Source of the DNA: Valencia hispanica
Taxonomy: Eukaryota; Chordata; Actinopteri; Cyprinodontiformes; Valenciidae
Length of the DNA stretch: 64,000 bases
Assembly: GCA_963556495.2 (NCBI GenBank)
Contig: OY747704.1
Location: 781,001 to 845,000 of the forward strand
Reading direction: 5' to 3'
The position numbers were made by a program, and so were the translations under genes. Shown piece by piece: positions 53,019 to 64,000 of the stretch (the stretch's first letter is position 1; each line of letters begins with the position of its first letter). Below the pieces are notes generated by a model. It did not search any database. It saw only the letters and a list, made by a program, of their open reading frames with translations, and was not told the origin of the DNA.

Positions 53019-55324
53019 CAGTTTTTCTCAATTGCTAATACACTAAACCCTATTGTCTGAACCAAATGCTCAGTTGCCTGAACACACTGATTGAATCAAT
53101 CACTCCTTTGGCAAAACCATAAGCACGTTTCACCAGTTTAGACACAACTTGTCAACACATTTTCATTGTGATGCACCTGTGCTGCAGAATGGTGAGCACA
53201 AGTGACAAAAGTCAAACACAATGAAAGCACAGGTGTCACCAGTTGAACACAACAACTCAAAATTGATCACACTTGTGGCTAATGATGTGAGGGAACATAT
53301 AAGCCAGTTCAGAGAGCACTGGTTTGTGAGGTCTTACAATGGATAGAAATCTGAGTGGAAGAGTCCGTGTGAGATGTGGTCAAGGTGGTCGAGGTGGTCA
53401 AGGTGGTCAGCAAAGACATACAGTAATATCTGATGAAATCAGAGCTACTGTGATTGACCATGTTCTTGTCCATGGTATGAGCATGAGGAAGGTTGGACAA
53501 AGGGTACAACCAAACCTCAGTAGATTCACTGTGTCCACCATAATCCAAAGATTTAGAGAAGAGAACAGGTAATTACCTTTTTTTTAAATTATAGTCTAGT
53601 ATGTAAATGCTGACAGCAATTACCGTAAGACATACTATATACTGCATCACAGTATACTGTAAGTAAATACATGTTCCAGTACACCACTGTACCAATGTAC
53701 TGTAGTATTGTAATGGAGGGTTGGTCTAACTGTTTGTAGGCCTAGTATTCCATGTATATTTTTTGTAACTCCATGTTCTCTTTTTGTAGAATTGAAAGAC
53801 TGCCACATGGGGGTGGCAGGACAGGTATGTTCTCCCCACACCAAGAGACCCTAATTGTTGATATGGTCCGTGAGAACAATGCCATTAAACTGCGTGAAAT
53901 TCAGCAGAAGATCATTGAGGACCATGTAAATTTTGAGGGTATGAACACTGTCAGCCTCTCTACTGTTGATCGTGTCCTCAAGCGCAACAGACTGCGCATG
54001 AAACAGCTATACAGAGTGCCTTTTGACCGCAACTCAGACAGAGTAAAAGAGCAAAGATTCCAGTATGTACAGGTTGGCATACATCCAAACACATTCAATG
54101 CTGATTACTGTAGTGATTTACTGTAGTGGCCTAAATCACTGTCCGTATCACTTACAGAACTATATCTATTTCTACAGAGGGTTTTTGAACTGGATGCAAT
54201 GGAAAGACCCCATGAATACATCTATATGGATGAAGCTGGGTTTAATCTCACCAAAAGGAGAAGGAGAGGCCGTAATGTGATTGGCCATCGGGCCATTGTT
54301 GGTGTTCCTGGGCAGCGTGGTGGCAATGTCACATTATGTGCAGCCATCAGCAATCATGGGGTTGTCCACCATCATGCCAACCTGGGGCCCTACAACACTC
54401 ACCAGCTCCTCATTTTCCACAATAACATGCGAGATGCTCTGTTGGGGCAGCAGGATGAGCATCCCATCTATGTTGTTGTTTGGGATAATGTGAATTTTCA
54501 CAGAGCCCTCCAGGTTAGAGAGTGGTTCAATATGAACCAACATTTTATCAATCTTTGCCTTCCACCGTACTCCCCTTTCCTAAACCCAATTGAGGAATTC
54601 TTCTCCTCATGGCGGTGGAAGGTATATGAACGCCAACCTTACACCAGGGTAAATCTCCTGCAAGCCATGGGACTTGCCTGTGGTGACATAGGTGTGGAGG
54701 CATGCCAAGCCTGGATACGGCATGCCAGTTTTTTTTTCCCCGTTTCCTGGCCAGACAAAATGTGGCCTGTGATGTGGATGAAGTCCTGTGGCCTGACCCA
54801 GTACGGCGACATGATGCTGTGGCTGAATAATTCACTTATTTGTATTTTTTGTACTTTATTTACAGTATACATAGGCTTACTGTACACAAGTGGCAAGAAC
54901 ATATGATTTCTGTTTGTTTTTAAAAGTGATACAGTACATGTAAATGCACTAGATTTCTGTTTTGTCTTTTTGTACAAGTGCTAAATGCACTTTTCTTTTC
55001 TTTTTTGCAACTTGCATTTAGCCTACAGTGAACAATAAACATTTATTTATCCAGCTTCATGTCCTGAGTATTGTGTTTTCTATTTTTCTACGTAGTGTTT
55101 AGTCACTGTTCAGTAGTGTTTTTAATTTTGATTGACTCGGGGCACGATTTGACAACATAGTTCAGTTTTGAGCACAGATTGAACTGTTTTGAGGTGAAAG
55201 TTTGGTTTTGCAAGAAGAGTCTGAGGTTTTGTGAATGTAGCTTGAAAATTGGGTTTTGTGTTCACAGTTTAGAGAAAAGGTGAGCTGCTTTCAAGAAATG
55301 TGTTTTAGCAATCGAGAAAAACTG
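53019..55324 (+). mobile_element. IS630/Tc1-mariner-type transposon, apparently intact
   Basis: 2306 bp. The ends cagtttttctcaattgctaa and (reverse complement of the right end) cagtttttctcgattgctaa are inverted repeats of about 25 bp with one or two differences. TA flanks both (53017-53018, 55325-55326). A TATA-like catataagcc lies at 53296-53305, about 40 bp before the transposase ATG. The three-exon transposase reads open throughout. It is the best candidate in the window for a recently active DNA transposon. It lies in the unc5d intron. Confidence 0.92.
53339..54906 (+). CDS. IS630/Tc1-like DDE transposase, three exons, 413 aa
   Basis: Exons 53339-53568, 53790-54072 and 54178-54906 (stop TGA). 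Donors gtaatt and gttggc, acceptors ttgtag and ctacag; phases 2 and 0 fit and the sum is exactly 413 codons. Exon 1: a Gly/Arg/Gln-rich start (GQGGRGGQGGQ) and a helix-turn-helix (HTVISDEIRATVIDHVLVHG, MSMRKVGQRVQ). Exon 2: a second DNA-binding half (FSPHQETLIVDMVRENNAIK, STVDRVLKRNRLRMKQLYRV). Exon 3: the catalytic core with IYMDEAGFNL (Asp 1), YVVVWDNVNFHRAL (Asp 2) and PPYSPFLNPIEEFFSSWRWK (Glu, 35 residues after Asp 2). The intron 2 donor is weak (gttggc); an alternative at gtacag would drop two residues. The enzyme cuts and pastes at TA. Confidence 0.88.
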
Positions 55325-55326
55325 TA

Positions 55327-56165
55327 AAAGCCTAAAATGAGTAGGGAGGAGGATATAAACCTCTGTAAAGGAACTGCAAGTCAGCTGAACTCCCTGATGA
55401 AAAGTTTCATCTCCATGTAAGCCACTAATTAAAATATAGAACAGAATTTCTTTGCTGTTAAACATTTAACAGGTACATCTACTTTGGAGAAACACAGTCT
55501 TATGAGACACACTAATGGTACCATTTTGTTTTCTTCTTTAATGAAGGAGGAAACACTCCAACTAGAACAACAAGACTGCTTTGCTCACTTGCCAGCAACT
55601 CTTAAAAGCAGTTTGACTTCTTCTTATCCATGAGAAAACCAAACTTTCTCTCACTGTAAAATATATAAAGTATGTGCTAAAAATGGCTGGAAGCCAAGTG
55701 AATACTGTGCTGCTGTTTTCTTTGTTGCATTATTGGAATGTCCTCCCCGCATGGCCTGCAGGAGTAGAGTTACCTGTGGTGGTATTAATGTGAATAGAGT
55801 TGTGATGGACTTGGACCTTGTTGATGTGAACTGCTGGAGACACTGACAGGCTGGCGAGTTATTACATTCATTGCATCCCAACAGCCACTGGAGTTACTGC
55901 ACAGCACCAGTCGTCAGGGCTGAGGGCTGAAGGAAACGCTCTAAATGGAGGGCAAACGGGACTGCAGCCTGTTTGCTGACAATGTAAAAGACATTTCTGC
56001 CTCCACGGCACCATTAAAATGTTACTCAGGTGAGCTGGTGGAAGTTCAGTTTCCATCTATCCCAGGCTCAGGACAGGTTCTGTGGTTCTGACGAGTCCGA
56101 AAAGCCTTTACTCTTAGGGAGCTAAAGAGTTAAGAACATGTTTGGAACTTTATCTATTACCATGT
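55327..56165. other. unc5d intron, nothing recognised
   Basis: No supported open frame, no repeat recognised. Ordinary AT-moderate intron sequence. Confidence 0.5.
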
Positions 56166-56169
56166 GTTA

Positions 56170-56470
56170 AAGGTTTTTGGAGTGACAGTGGCTCAGGGTG
56201 TAGAGGTTTGTCCTATAACTGGTGGGTTGCCAGTTCAATCCCTGCTCCATCTGTCTCAGTTGTTTTGTCCTTGAGCAAGGCACAAAGAGGGTTCCTTGCT
56301 TGCTGGTGAAGGTCAGAGCGTCCGATGGTGCAGATTGCCCCAGGGCAGCTGTGGCTACAATGTAGCTCACTACCACCAGCGCTTATCACTACATTCAGTA
56401 GTGATAAGCGCTCTTGAGTCCTCAGAGTTGTTAGGCTCTATACAAATGTAGGCCATTAGATAAAAAATAA
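56170..56470 (+). repeat. tRNA-derived SINE
   Basis: It starts with an RNA polymerase III promoter pair: an A-box-like tggctcagggtgtagagg (about 56188-56205) and a B-box-like ggttgccagttcaatccc (about 56224-56241), spaced as in a tRNA. A non-tRNA body follows, with ccttgagcaaggcac and tgtggctacaatgtagctca, blocks common to fish SINEs. It then has a gctctatacaaatgtaggcc stretch like a LINE tail and an A-rich end near 56465. It contains a perfect inverted pair (agcgcttatcactac / gtagtgataagcgct at 56378-56392 and 56398-56412). Confidence 0.75.
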
Positions 56471-58683
56471 AGATGAATCATTACTTCTTCAGACATCCAG
56501 GTAATAGGTTGCTCTTAGGCCATTACTGGATTAAACCAATCCTAATAAACTGAGTCAAGCTTACGGTCCAACCCTGTAGTGTTAGATCAACCTGGCTTTT
56601 AAAATAACCCACATTGATTCAGTCCAGGAGATTTTAAAGGCCTGGAAGATTTTCAACGGGCTAGAAACTGTAGTTTATAGTTCAACTAATACTCTCCTAA
56701 AGCTGGAAACATGAAGAAGATCAAAACAATGACTGTACGAGATTTGGGACTGCTCCAGAACATGAACTAGAGTGAACACCTGCCTATTCACAGAGCAACA
56801 TATTCATGAATTCCTCTATGGAACATAACTCTAAAATATTCAAAAGATAATGCAGTTGGGTCATCTGGAATAGCCAGGCATTATGCTACTTTACACACTA
56901 TTGGCTGACATATGCAAAGCAGCCAATCCAGGAGCACTATTAATTTTCTTTGGTGCTGATTGGCTGGACCCCCAAGAGCGGAAATAAGAAAGAGTGTAGT
57001 TGTTAGCTTCTGTGGTAGAGCTGAGGCAGTTTCCACCGTTGGTGTTTTTGGTGTTTGAAGTTATGAGGGTTTTAAGAGGGGATCTCAAGTGTTCAAAGAT
57101 TTCAGCTACTTTCAGGCGGTTGTGGTCCATAACACATACTGGGTGTCCACTGTATCAGGATTTTGATTTAGGAGACTTGGGCAAGTGGTGTGTTCAAGTC
57201 AGTCCTCAAAGGCCAGTATACTATATGTTTTTGTCTGGTTCAACACAGCTGAATCCGATGCTGGTTCATTATCAGGCCTAATAGAACATCATTTGATGGA
57301 GCATTTGAATCCGCTGAGCTGGAGCAGAGACCCATCTTAAGGACTGGTGCTGCACAGCCATGCTCTAAGCTACTAAACGTGGAGCAGTCTGAAAACAGAT
57401 GGGCTCCTGCATTTCTAACAACATTTCATTAATTCCTGTTTTCATTGGTCTATTTTAGTTTTTGCATGACATTTTCAACAACTACTGTAAAATATATAGC
57501 CTGCTTTTTTAACTGGGAAAATGTATTTCTTCAGTTTGGGGTCATTGACTAAAAGGTGAACATATGCAATCTAAAAAATACATTCGTGTTTTTTGTAAAA
57601 CAAAATGCTCAGATGTTTTTTCTGAGTACCGAAAATATTTATAATGTTTCTTTAAAATGCTGACTTTTTCTTTTTTTTTGTTAAGGCTGCTCTAACTGGT
57701 TACCAAAAGGACACCTTCTGGTGGTTCTGGGAGGTAATGATTTTGGCGGTTCTGGTAGTAACTATGTAGCATTCATGTGTTGGTCATTATTACAACATCA
57801 GGAAACAAGAAGCCACTCTCCATGATGTTTTTCATACGCTTCAGTTTGACTGGAGTTCTGTTAATTATGCAGGCTCATTGCATCCTCTGCTTCCAGTTGG
57901 GTTTAATTGAACCTGACTGGATAATTACTGCCACCACCTGTTGATCTTCATGCACCTAACTCCCAATATTTGCATAAGAGTGGTGGACAAAAACACACAT
58001 TAATTTGTTTTTTTTTCTCTCCTTGGCTGGGTGGAGGTTTGGTGGCAGGCTGAGGTAAATCAGGACAGGACTGATCCACAGATGTAGACCTCTGATCAAC
58101 ACAGCGCCTGTAAACTCCACTTTTACAATGCTAAGCTTATCATCAGGGAGGAATGAAATCAAACTATAAACAGTAATTGTAAATAACATTTCTCCTGTGC
58201 ATGGGCTTGTGTTTTATTACTGTTGGCGACCTTGAGGGAGGACGAGCTTTTTTGTGACTGCCTCAACAACCGCTGTCAAGGTGCTCTTGAGTGAGGAGCT
58301 GGAACTCTTCGCCGCTCCACTGGAGCTCCTCACTCGCTGACAGAAGATTGTAAAGGTGGGCTGCAGCCGGGTGTTGGTGTGTGTGAATGTACAGCAGGCT
58401 ATTTACAGTAACACAAGTCTCCCTGGGCAAATAAAGGTTACAAAACACACGTTTACTTTGTGTGTACAGGGGGAGAACAGCTGAGGCTCTGCAGCCGCGT
58501 TCAACATAAATCTGCAGAGAGAGACAGGAATGACCTCGTTGCTCTATTAATACACAGTGCATGCTCAGGAGAGCTACTCCACCCCCCACCACCACAGGAC
58601 TCTCTTCTGGAAGGTTACACAAAGGTCGAGCAAGAGAGCCAAACACCACCCCGCCCGCGCCTCCCACCGCTGGGCTGCCTCAC
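56471..58683. other. unc5d intron, nothing recognised
   Basis: Intron between the SINE and the exon at 58684. Open frames near 58263-58680 overlap the exon edge but lack motif support. T- and A-runs at 57660-57680 and 58006-58016. Confidence 0.5.
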
Positions 58684-58848
58684 CTCGGCCACGGCCGTGT
58701 AGACCTGCAGAATCTGCTCGTGGCCTTTGACCTGTCGCACGCTGATTTTGCAGGAGAGCTGGGCGGTGGCAGGGCTGTATCTCTCCAGTGAAAAGGCACA
58801 GTGCAGGGGCTGCTGGTTGCTGCACCACACTTGGGGGAAGGAGAATTC
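58684..58848 (-). CDS. unc5d: unc5d-like netrin receptor exon (UPA domain, second part)
   Basis: A 165-bp exon on the minus strand, after acceptor ctactcag and before donor gtgagg, 55 codons in phase 0. It encodes [20 protein letters not shown], then [20 protein letters not shown], then [15 protein letters not shown]. The [21 protein letters not shown] string and the SCK(I)xVRQ motif are hallmarks of the UPA domain shared by UNC5 receptors (UNC5, PIDD, ankyrin). It joins in frame with 62040-62189 upstream (TTCQ then EFSF) and 21588-21766 downstream. In UNC5 the UPA domain contacts ZU5 and the death domain and keeps the cytoplasmic tail closed. Confidence 0.92.
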
Positions 58849-59284
58849 CTGAGTAGGCATAGCGAGAGACAAAACAGAGGGACATCAGAACCAGTTCGTA
58901 GTACACAGCAAGGTTATCATATGCTCCAAATGAAATGATTAAGTTTATTCTAAGTAGCTTCCAGTCTGTAGATAAAGTGTTGGCTTTGAAGTCTCTCCCC
59001 TCCCACAGTTTGGTCTCCTGTTGAGATGAAATAACTGAAGAGATAACGAGGAAGTCTGTGATACCAGACAGAGCTTCTAGGCACAGTGCAGAAAGATGAA
59101 GTGCCTTGCAAACAAATTCATAGGTAGGGTGACCAACTGTCCTTTTTCCTGTACATGTTCACCTTTCACCTTCTGTCCAGAACATCCAGGGCGCGTTCAT
59201 AGATTAATCAAAATATCTGGGTTTTCATGGTTTTTCAGGGAACCAACAGGGATACTTAGACTGAGTGGTGCGATGTATGGAATA
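58849..59284. other. unc5d intron, nothing recognised
   Basis: Intron sequence without further features. Confidence 0.5.
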
Positions 59285-59364
59285 CCAATTCAATTCAATT
59301 CAGTTTATTTATATAACGCCAATTCACAACAGATGTCATCTCAAGGCACTTAACAAGAAATCAA
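59285..59364 (-). mobile_element. L2-A 3' terminus, about 80 bp, minus strand
   Basis: The run caattcaattcaattcagtt followed by tatttatataacgccaattc and agatgtcatctcaaggcact is the reverse complement of the L2-A tail (compare 37530-37612). It is a very short, strongly 5'-truncated insertion. Confidence 0.88.
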
Positions 59365-59927
59365 GAATACCACAGCCTTTTTCTCATCTGATGTCCTCCT
59401 TGAGTTGTTGCCGAGTGGCTAGTTCTGATCCGTTCATAGACAGAACAGAGAGCACAGTACTGCTGCTGTTTACCAGATCTCAGAGCTCAGGTGTAACTTT
59501 ACATATAAACCACAAAAGAAATTTCCTTCACACTGTCCCAGTTGCAACAAATTTGTGTCGGAGTGCACCGTGCTCATAGCTGCCATGTTAGTTTCTGTGT
59601 ATGACTGGTGCCATAGATACTGTAGGTCACCTGGACACAAAACATAGGAAAACAGTGTGCAATGTGAGAGATCCTCTATTGGATGAAAAACTGAAGACTG
59701 ATTATACATTTCCTACATGTTTTTGTGAAACTGCTGTTTTTTATTTTTATTCTTACATTGAAAAAACGTGTTATCTCAGAATATAATTTTTAGATTGGCT
59801 TTTTAGAGTTTTGATGACTGTGGGCAGAAAGGATTTACCGTAGCAGTCTGTATTACAGCAGATTTGAAAAAGCTTCTGGCTGAAGATACTGTTGCTGCAT
59901 CACTAGTATTGATAGGCGGTGGCAGGG
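59365..59927. other. unc5d intron, nothing recognised
   Basis: Short unsupported open frames only. The stretch at about 59815-59925 (gtgggcagaaaggatttacc and following) loosely resembles the 3' non-coding end of a Rex1-like LINE, but too weakly to annotate. Confidence 0.4.
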
Positions 59928-60234
59928 CCGCTCCTACTGAGCCTGGTTCTGTTGGAGGTTTCTTCCTGTTAAAGGGGAGTTTTTCCTCTCCACCGTCGCT
60001 CCATGCTTGATCAGTATGAGGGATTGCTGAAGGATTGCTGTGGTTGGAAAGTCTGCATCAACGGGGCCCAACCTCACGCCAATGACTGACGCAATCTGCT
60101 GGGATTCCTTAAATAGGAAACTTTGAACTGACTGGAATGTTTGTATAAATGTATTGAAATGACTTCTTGTTAAGTGCCTTGAGATGACATCTGTTGTGAA
60201 TTGGCGCTATATAAATAAACTGAATTGAATTGAA
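59928..60234 (+). mobile_element. L2-A 3' UTR end, plus strand
   Basis: It matches the last 300 bp of L2-A (compare 37301-37608): gagcctggttctgttggagg, ggggagtttttcctctccac, and the tail ctatataaataaactgaatt with gaatt repeats. 5'-truncated. It lies in opposite orientation to the tail scrap at 59285-59364, about 560 bp away. Confidence 0.92.
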
Positions 60235-62039
60235 TAGCTGTAACATTAACAGTAGTGATGGTGATTTCATGACCCGTACCACACATAAGTCATGTGTTTG
60301 CGCTAACGTTACAAACACTAATGTTTTATTTTATAATTAGTTCATTAAATGTTGATCTGGGCTTCCTGCTGCAGCCAGCAGCTAATAATGCAGCCGGAGA
60401 TCAGAGACAAGGGAGGACGAAAGGTTGCAGATGTGGAAACCTCGGACGCTCCTTGGCACTAAAAGCTGAATTGATCTATGTCAGCTATTATTCTGCACCT
60501 GCTCCATATAAACTGGCTCTCGCAGCCTGCCTGCCGTTTCCCGAGCATTCATAAATAAGGTGGTGGCGAAGGCGAGTGTTTTCTGAAACCCTTTCCTTCT
60601 GTTTTCAGCTTTTAAAGTAACAGAAACATGCAGGAGGGAACATCTGAGCCATAAAAAAAGCACAACAAAGCTTTCACTGATTGAACTCCTATGATGGTTT
60701 GCATCTTAATGCTCCTGCAGGCACACCAAATATAGACCTATTAATCCGCGCTCACACCTTATGTTCACAGTTTCTGCAGTAGAAGAAAACCCAGAACAAT
60801 GAGAGGCTGCGCTAGCTGCTTTCAGGTGAACCACATGCTTTTAGACTCCAGACAGCAAGAACTTTAACAGAACAGGAGATGTTTCCAGGAGCTACGAGTC
60901 TTTTACATTTGTTACATCTACAAGAAGGTTTAAGATGCAGGGTGGATGATGCATATCAAGTCCCTTGATACAGTATGTGTCACTGCTATTGAACCCAGCA
61001 TTTCTGACCTGTCAGGACATTTTTGTTCATGGAACAATAAATCCTGGTTTGTCTTTCCATATATCTGAAACAATTTATCCACTGTCAAAATGAAACCAAG
61101 GTGTTATTAGTCGATCCTGATCCCGTACCTCTTTAGCTCACTACTTGTGATGATGTGGAGCAGTGGCAAATTTATTCCCCCATTTAGGACCTACTGGCGG
61201 CCATTTTATCCCCTCCTTTTTGTAAACAAATCCTTTTGGACCATTTCACTCAAACCAATTTATTTATTTTTTCATATGTGTTTTACTGAATGTAATCATG
61301 ATATACTGGACACAGCTTTTCTGATGTTGCTGCTGGTTGGTGGCAGCAGTTGTATCTATGCGGTGCCTAGTCAGACCACCTGACCTCATTCAAAGCTGAA
61401 ATTAAACTACCAAGTGTTGTTAATGCTGTCATTGGTGTCTGATCAGCTTCAGTCACTGTTCTGCCTGACTGTGGGATGCTCCAGCAACAGACTGCAGCAA
61501 ATTACTTAATTTATGATGACAGCATATATGTCCCCTGGTGCACCTTCAGGACATGCCAGCTATTAATATATCCAATTATTCATGTTTTCATCACTGGTTT
61601 GTATGTGAAACAAATTATGTTGGAACTAGACCATCTTCTGGGAGCTCAACTTGATGCCTCACTCTTTTTGTCAGTCTGTTGGCCTAATTCTAACTGACAT
61701 GACAGACCTCTGGCTGGTATAATATCAAAATGTCCAAACCAAGAAAACAGCACTACACAGCAGAAGCAGTATAAGTAGGATATATGTACATAACATTTCA
61801 TGTATAAACGATGCAGCGCTGTGCTATGAAGGCTCAGAGAACTACTCAGATATGAGAGGTTCTGAGTTCATTGGAATCTCCAACTTCATTAATGGAAAGA
61901 CTAGCACTGCTCCAACTGTTTGATGGATAAGTGAACCCAGGAGGAGTGCTACAGAAACTATATGCAAATCAGTGTTTGCCTTCAGTGCCTGCTCTGTCTT
62001 CACCCTGATGCATTTGCAGTTGCTGCTCTGGTTGGTTAC
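60235..62039. other. unc5d intron, nothing recognised
   Basis: No supported gene, repeat or structured RNA. Confidence 0.5.
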
Positions 62040-62189
62040 CTGACATGTGGTAAAGGGTTTGATGCTCCACAGGAACTGGGGAATATCCTGGATCGACACC
62101 TGGAGGTTAAAGGTGTTCGCTCTGAAAGGCAACATCTTTGGCTCCTCTAGGAGCTGACCCCCTCTGGACCTCTCTGCTGCCACCACTCC
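62040..62189 (-). CDS. unc5d: unc5d-like netrin receptor exon (UPA domain, first part)
   Basis: A 150-bp exon on the minus strand, after acceptor catccccag and before donor gtaacc, 50 codons in phase 0. It encodes [20 protein letters not shown], then [20 protein letters not shown], then [10 protein letters not shown]. The QL(L/I)EEPK and [16 protein letters not shown] strings place it at the start of the UPA domain of an UNC5 receptor, and the IKPFT(A/T)CQ end fits UNC5D best as I remember the family. It continues in frame into 58684-58848. Upstream exons (ZU5, transmembrane, thrombospondin and Ig domains) would lie beyond 64000. Confidence 0.9.
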
Positions 62190-64000
62190 CTGGGGATGAG
62201 AGGACGGAATGCAGCATGTGATAAAAGAGGAAGAGAAGAAAACAGAAACAGAGGAAGAAGAAACATGAAGTCGAGGAAAAGGAGGTGAGCAGGGTGAGCA
62301 ATTACACAGACAGGAAACAGATGGAAACAAAGCTGAGATAGGAAAGCAAACGTGTTAGCATAAATCTAATTTCTGTAGTCTTTCCTGAGTAGATCAGAAC
62401 ATCAAGAATCCTCTTTCCCTTTGAAGGCACACTACCTTTCCTTATCTTCACTGACACCTGTTGCTAATCCTTTCTTCTGTCACACCCACTAATTGACTCA
62501 TGGCAAATATTAACACAGAAGCAGTCTGCCATGAAGTGACACCCAGTCTCTGCTGAACAAATCCTCCAAGTTGCACTCCCTCATTAGCATCCCATTTACA
62601 GCTGTGACATGACAGACTGGAGCTTGATGGTAATGCCAGGGTGATTGGTGTGTCGGTTGGGAGTTGAGGGCAAGGAGTGGAAGCATGATTGAAGGCATCC
62701 ATCACCCAAATTGAATCTGAGATGATGAAAGAGCACTTTGATTGTGGCTCACAGGTATTCATCTGTCATCAGTGCTCAGTGTCCCCATAAAAGGTTCAGC
62801 ATCAGGCTGCCTTCACAACTGCCTTAGTTGCCAAAGGAATCCAGTGAGAGCACAGCTGTGGCTTTCTGCTTTTCATTGGCTATTGCTACCAAGCTGGAGC
62901 TTCTCGTGATATTTCATTGTGTTAAAACCAACAAGGCCTTTGAAAGGTTTTCTGTGGACATAGGCTGCTTTTTCTGTCAGTTGTAGTCTAATCGTAAATA
63001 TAAAATCTTAAAAACACTGAAGCAATGTCTGCCATTTGCATATCTGCCTTAGGTTTAAATCATGAATGAGATATATGGCTTTAGAAAGTAAAATGCTACA
63101 TTGTTTTTTTACTAAAGGTTTAACTTTCTATTCAGCTCACAAGGTGAGATAGCACTTGATACAAACATGACATTTTAAACTGCAGGGGTTCTCCAAATTC
63201 CTTAAAATGTGTTCGAAAGCCTTTTCATTTGTAATTGGAAGCTGTGAAGAAGATGCTAACTTTAGCTTCGTTAGTCAACAATGGTGTTTTGTAGTGCTTA
63301 CTTTTCACTCTGTCAGAGTTTCTTTTTCTTCACTGGATATCCCCAAAGCTGCCGCATGAAGAATCTAAAAGTGGTGTGGACTTGGAAAATGCATGGTATC
63401 CCAGGATTATTAACTAGTATGACATGCAATCTTATACAATCAGACAAAAAAATCAGAAATTACCAAAAACATGTCATATCAAAAGTAAATACACCCTTAG
63501 AGTGGTGGAAGGATTGACAGCCTGGTTGGACATTTGCAGTCTGTACATCTTAATGCACCCTGGATTTTACTTTGGTTTACTTTGGTGCTGTCTTGTCCAG
63601 CTGAACAAGACAAATGTTTGTATGTGAAGTTATGCTTGTTCAGTCCCAGACCAACCTGAAACCTCCAAATCCAGTCAGATCCAAATTCAGACTTCCAAGG
63701 CAGAAGTCAGACTGCCCTGGATCCAGGTTAGAGCCACTCTTCCTTCTCTTTTCATGTAGTTTGGCATATGTAAACAAGCATATTATAAAGGGAAGAAATT
63801 GAAAATTATCTCCTTTCCTGGGGCACACAATTTCAATGCTCTGAGATGGTCCCAGCTGAATTATTACGAATTATTATTTAAATGAAATTATCTTAATTAA
63901 TCAGAATGTAAGTTGAAGCCACTTGAACCATTCAGCCGACAGAGGTTAGGGAATCTTCAGTAATGCAGACAGAGCATCTGCATTGCGTAACATCAGATTC
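62190..64000. other. unc5d intron, nothing recognised
   Basis: Intron upstream of the UPA exon. Short open frames near 62448-62762 and 63281-63800 show no motif. A long polypyrimidine-like tract on the minus strand (plus 62215-62275, rich in A and G) serves the acceptor at 62189. Confidence 0.5.

Noticed and set aside
56170..56250. tRNA gene
   Set aside because: A- and B-box-like parts are present but no proper acceptor or anticodon stems, and the sequence runs on into a SINE body.
58263..58667. 134-codon minus-strand frame downstream of the unc5d exon
   Set aside because: It starts in the intron after the exon donor at 58683, has no recognisable domain, and the exon's splice sites are good.

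Overview
The window looks like chromosomal DNA of a teleost fish, probably a percomorph. Evidence: exons of vertebrate genes with GT-AG introns, together with L2, Rex1-like, Rex3/RTE-like, L1/Tx1-like, Tc1-like, IS630-like and hAT elements of the kinds usual in fish. No prokaryotic gene, CRISPR array or virus-like gene set is seen.

Host genes. The backbone is a minus-strand UNC5-family netrin receptor gene, most like unc5d. Three internal exons are present: 62040-62189 and 58684-58848 (UPA domain) and 21588-21766 (end of UPA and start of death domain). All are in phase and have good splice sites. Everything between and beyond them is intron. The last exon (rest of the death domain) is not visible and may lie left of position 1. 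A second gene, the last three exons of cyb561a3 (lysosomal cytochrome b561), lies on the plus strand at 17060-17590 without its upstream exons.

Layout. 390-9892: a minus-strand L2 copy (family A) in pieces, split by a Rex1-like LINE (which itself contains an L2-B) and by an opposite-strand L2-A. 11140-20520: a decayed Tc1-like transposon split by an L2-B insertion. The L2-B is in turn broken by a 4.8 kb block holding an L2-A, the cyb561a3 exons, an L2-C and an LTR-like piece. 22373-24174: a 5'-truncated Rex3/RTE-like LINE with an open frame and a perfect 13-bp target-site duplication (TSD). 24453-49864: one hAT (ZBED1-like) transposon swollen to 25.4 kb by nested insertions. These are an L1/Tx1-like LINE with 12-bp TSDs (holding an L1, a GTF2IRD2-like hAT, an L2 tail, a 1.9 kb solo LTR and an L1 tail) and a TA-flanked inverted-repeat element (holding a hAT that holds another hAT). 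50221-52728: a rearranged L2-B. 53019-55324: an IS630/Tc1-like transposon whose three-exon transposase reads open. 55327-64000: mostly plain intron with a tRNA-derived SINE, two L2-A tails and two unc5d exons.

The LINE families are called A, B and C here by their 3' tails: A ends in repeats of gaatt, B in repeats of ttgcc, C in repeats of caat (as read on whichever strand carries the tail). TE family names rest on recognised protein motifs and termini, not on a database search. The most notable points are the cyb561a3 fragment inside a TE inside a TE, the deep nesting at 24453-49864 resolved by TSDs, the intact IS630-like transposon, and a TA-flanked inverted-repeat element with a small zinc-ribbon ORF.
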